A DNA stretch of 64,000 nt, taken from Brevibacterium sanguinis (GTDB lineage: Bacteria > Actinomycetota > Actinomycetes > Actinomycetales > Brevibacteriaceae). Below are positions 62,529 through 64,000 of this stretch, in pieces. Below the pieces are notes generated by a model that had not been told where the DNA came from, made no database searches, and saw only the letters and a list, made by a program, of their open reading frames with translations. A program made the translations under genes and the position numbers. Where the stretch lies: assembly GCF_003315415.1 (NCBI RefSeq), contig NZ_QNSB01000003.1, positions 62,001 through 126,000 on the forward strand, read 5' to 3'. The stretch's first letter is position 1; each line of letters begins with the position of its first letter.

Positions 62529-63791
62529 ATGAGCGCAGACCGGGACGAGCCCACCGCGGCCGTCGCGTCCGTCCTCGCCCGCCTCGGGGCCGAGGACCGG
62601 TCGCGGCTGCTGGCGGTGCTCGCCCGACGCTTCCACGATCTCGACCTCGCCGAGGACGTGCTCGCCGACGCGATGGTCCGGGCCATGGAAACCTGGCCGC
62701 GGACAGGGATCCCGGACAGGCCCGCAGCCTGGCTGCTCACAGTCGCGAAGAACCGTGCTCTCGACATCGTCCGCGGCGATGCCGCACGGGCCAGGCGATT
62801 GGCGGCGCTGCGGATCGAGGATGAGATCGGGACGGGAGCGGCCCGTGACCATTCCGAGGACATCGTCGATTCCCTCGGAGCTGCGGACATCCCCGACGAG
62901 CGGCTGACCCTGTTCTTCACCTGCTCTCATCCGACACTGAGGACGGGCGAGCACGTGGCGCTCATCCTCCGCTGCCTCGGCGGACTGTCCACCGCCGAGG
63001 TCGCTGCCGGGTTCCTCGTCGACACGACGACGATGCAGCAGCGTCTCGTGCGGGCGAAGAGGCGCATCCGCGTCACCGGGATCCCCTTCCGCCGGCCCAC
63101 CGACAAGGAGGTGGCCGACCGGCTCCCGGCAGTGCTGCGGGCGCTCTACCTCATCTTCACGCAGGGATACGTGGCGACGACCGGGATGGCCCATGTGCGT
63201 CCGGAGCTGACCGCCGAGGCGATCCGCCTGACTCGCGTGCTCGCTCGGCTGCTTCCGGAGTCGACCGAGGTGAGGGGACTGCTCGCCCTGTTCCTGCTCA
63301 CCGAGGCCAGGCAGCCTGCCCGCAGCGACTCCGCGGGGCTGCCGGTGCCGCTGTCCCGGCAGGAGCGGAGCCGCTGGGTGTCGGCCCTCATCGTCGAAGG
63401 GCTGTCCCTCGTCACCCGTGCGGCCGGGGAGCCGGAGGCCGCCAGCTACACGATCCAGGCGGCGATCGCCGCCCTGCACGCGGAGGCCGCGAGCTTCGCG
63501 GACACCGACTGGAGGCAGATCCGGGTGCTCTACGCGATGCTCACCCGGCTGGAGCCGACCCCGATGGTCCGCCTCGCCGAGGCGGTCGCGATCTTCCGAT
63601 GCGACGGCCCGCGGGCCGGCCTGCGCGCCCTCGACGCCCTGCCGCTCGAGGGCCACCGTCCGTTCCACATCGCGCGGGGGATCATGCTCCGCGAGCACGG
63701 CGACGAGGCCGGTGCCGCGGCGGAGGCCGCCCGTGCTCGGAAGTGCCCGGGCAACGACGCGGAATCCGCCTTCATCGACCTCGACGGGTGA
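62529..63791 (+). CDS. ECF42-group RNA polymerase sigma factor with TPR-like C-terminal extension
   Basis: 420-residue extracytoplasmic-function sigma factor. Region 2 (~20-90: LARRFHDLDLAEDVLADAMVRAMETWP, PAAWLLTVAKNRALDIVR) and region 4 (~130-180: LILRCLGGLSTAEVAAGFLVDTTTMQQRLVRAKRRIR) are followed by a ~230-residue helical extension (DUF6596/TPR type; VLRALYLIFTQGYVATTG, EVRGLLALFLLTEAR) that replaces an anti-sigma factor in ECF42. It lies 35 bp after the YciI gene and no anti-sigma gene follows, as expected. No strong ribosome site precedes the ATG. Confidence 0.9.
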   Translation: MSADRDEPTAAVASVLARLGAEDRSRLLAVLARRFHDLDLAEDVLADAMVRAMETWPRTGIPDRPAAWLLTVAKNRALDIVRGDAARARRLAALRIEDEIGTGAARDHSEDIVDSLGAADIPDERLTLFFTCSHPTLRTGEHVALILRCLGGLSTAEVAAGFLVDTTTMQQRLVRAKRRIRVTGIPFRRPTDKEVADRLPAVLRALYLIFTQGYVATTGMAHVRPELTAEAIRLTRVLARLLPESTEVRGLLALFLLTEARQPARSDSAGLPVPLSRQERSRWVSALIVEGLSLVTRAAGEPEAASYTIQAAIAALHAEAASFADTDWRQIRVLYAMLTRLEPTPMVRLAEAVAIFRCDGPRAGLRALDALPLEGHRPFHIARGIMLREHGDEAGAAAEAARARKCPGNDAESAFIDLDG

Positions 63792-64000
63792 GGGCGGTCT
63801 CGCGCTGCTCGGCCGAGAGCAGCATGGCTCCGGGGTTGAGGATGCCGTGGGGGTCGAACGCGTCCTTGACCCGGTGGTTGAGCTCCATGACGTCATCGCC
63901 GAGGTAGCCGTCGAGCCAGGGGCGCTTGAGCCGTCCGACCCCGTGCTCTCCGGTGATGGTGCCGCCGAGGCCGACGGCGAGGTCCATGATCTCCCCGTAG
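63772..64000 (-). CDS. FAD-linked oxidase C-terminal domain protein (5' end outside window)
   Basis: Only the C-terminal ~75 residues are in the window; the frame is open to base 64000. YGEIMDLAVGLGGTITGEHGVGRLKRPWL and DPHGILNPGAML are the characteristic end of GlcD/D-lactate dehydrogenase-type flavoprotein oxidases. The substrate (glycolate, D-lactate or similar) cannot be told. It overlaps the end of the sigma-factor gene by 20 bp, convergently. Confidence 0.85.
   Translation of the reverse strand, partial: YGEIMDLAVGLGGTITGEHGVGRLKRPWLDGYLGDDVMELNHRVKDAFDPHGILNPGAMLLSAEQRETALTRRGR

Overview
The window is a 64 kb piece of a high-GC actinobacterial chromosome, densely coding on both strands. 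It carries WhiB proteins, MtrAB-LpqB, an acyl-CoA carboxylase with epsilon subunit, a PdtaS kinase and an F420-type gene pair. From memory of gene order, it parallels the Mycobacterium tuberculosis stretch from accE5/accD5/birA through purK/purE, cpsA, manA, fbiAB, whiB2, pmmA, sahH, mtrAB-lpqB and secA1 to pdtaS/whiB1. Family-level details (GT2-DUF5719 pair, DUF5998-phosphodiesterase pair, large NAD-glutamate dehydrogenase, SAF/CpaE-like genes next to secA) point to Micrococcales. Brevibacterium is my best guess, but the genus is inference. I found no rRNA, tRNA, CRISPR, insertion sequence or prophage.

Left part (1-22.4 kb): a nitrilase-family amidohydrolase; accE/accD reading left, divergent from birA and a class III adenylate cyclase; a topoisomerase IV-type A subunit; a TetR regulator; a GNAT/CoA-synthetase-like protein acetyltransferase; a DUF5998-phosphodiesterase pair; a GtrA membrane protein; purK-purE; an acyl-CoA dehydrogenase; an LCP ligase; and a large secreted amidase/NlpC-P60 hydrolase.

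Middle (22.5-47.6 kb): manA; a leftward cluster (CofD-like, CofE-like, TIGR03089, 3-oxoacid CoA-transferase A and B); then rightward whiB2, a giant membrane glycosyltransferase and DUF5719. Next is a tightly packed run: DUF3499, phosphomannomutase fused in frame to S-adenosylhomocysteinase, mtrA, mtrB, lpqB and comF. It is followed by hpf, a YcaQ-type glycosylase and secA. The theme is envelope polysaccharide supply, wall remodelling and secretion.

Right part (47.6-64 kb): a small secA-linked accessory cluster (DUF6459, LysM membrane protein, two-barrel unknown, BldC-like HTH, SAF/CpaB-like, CpaE-like P-loop protein, DUF6912); a DUF2505 protein; NAD-glutamate dehydrogenase with PdtaS; whiB1; gamma-carbonic anhydrase; an LpdA-type flavoprotein; a YciI-ECF42 sigma pair; and a truncated FAD-linked oxidase at the edge.

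Points most worth a second look: the missing stop codon between phosphomannomutase and S-adenosylhomocysteinase; a 30-bp perfect palindrome in front of the acetyltransferase gene; a CAAA-N6-CAAA element inside the promoter spacers of the LysM and BldC-like genes; a CofD homologue that has lost most catalytic positions beside an intact CofE; the secA-linked SAF/CpaE-like cluster without pilus genes; and a repeated leaderless-start pattern (TANNNT about 6-8 nt before the start codon) at about a dozen genes.
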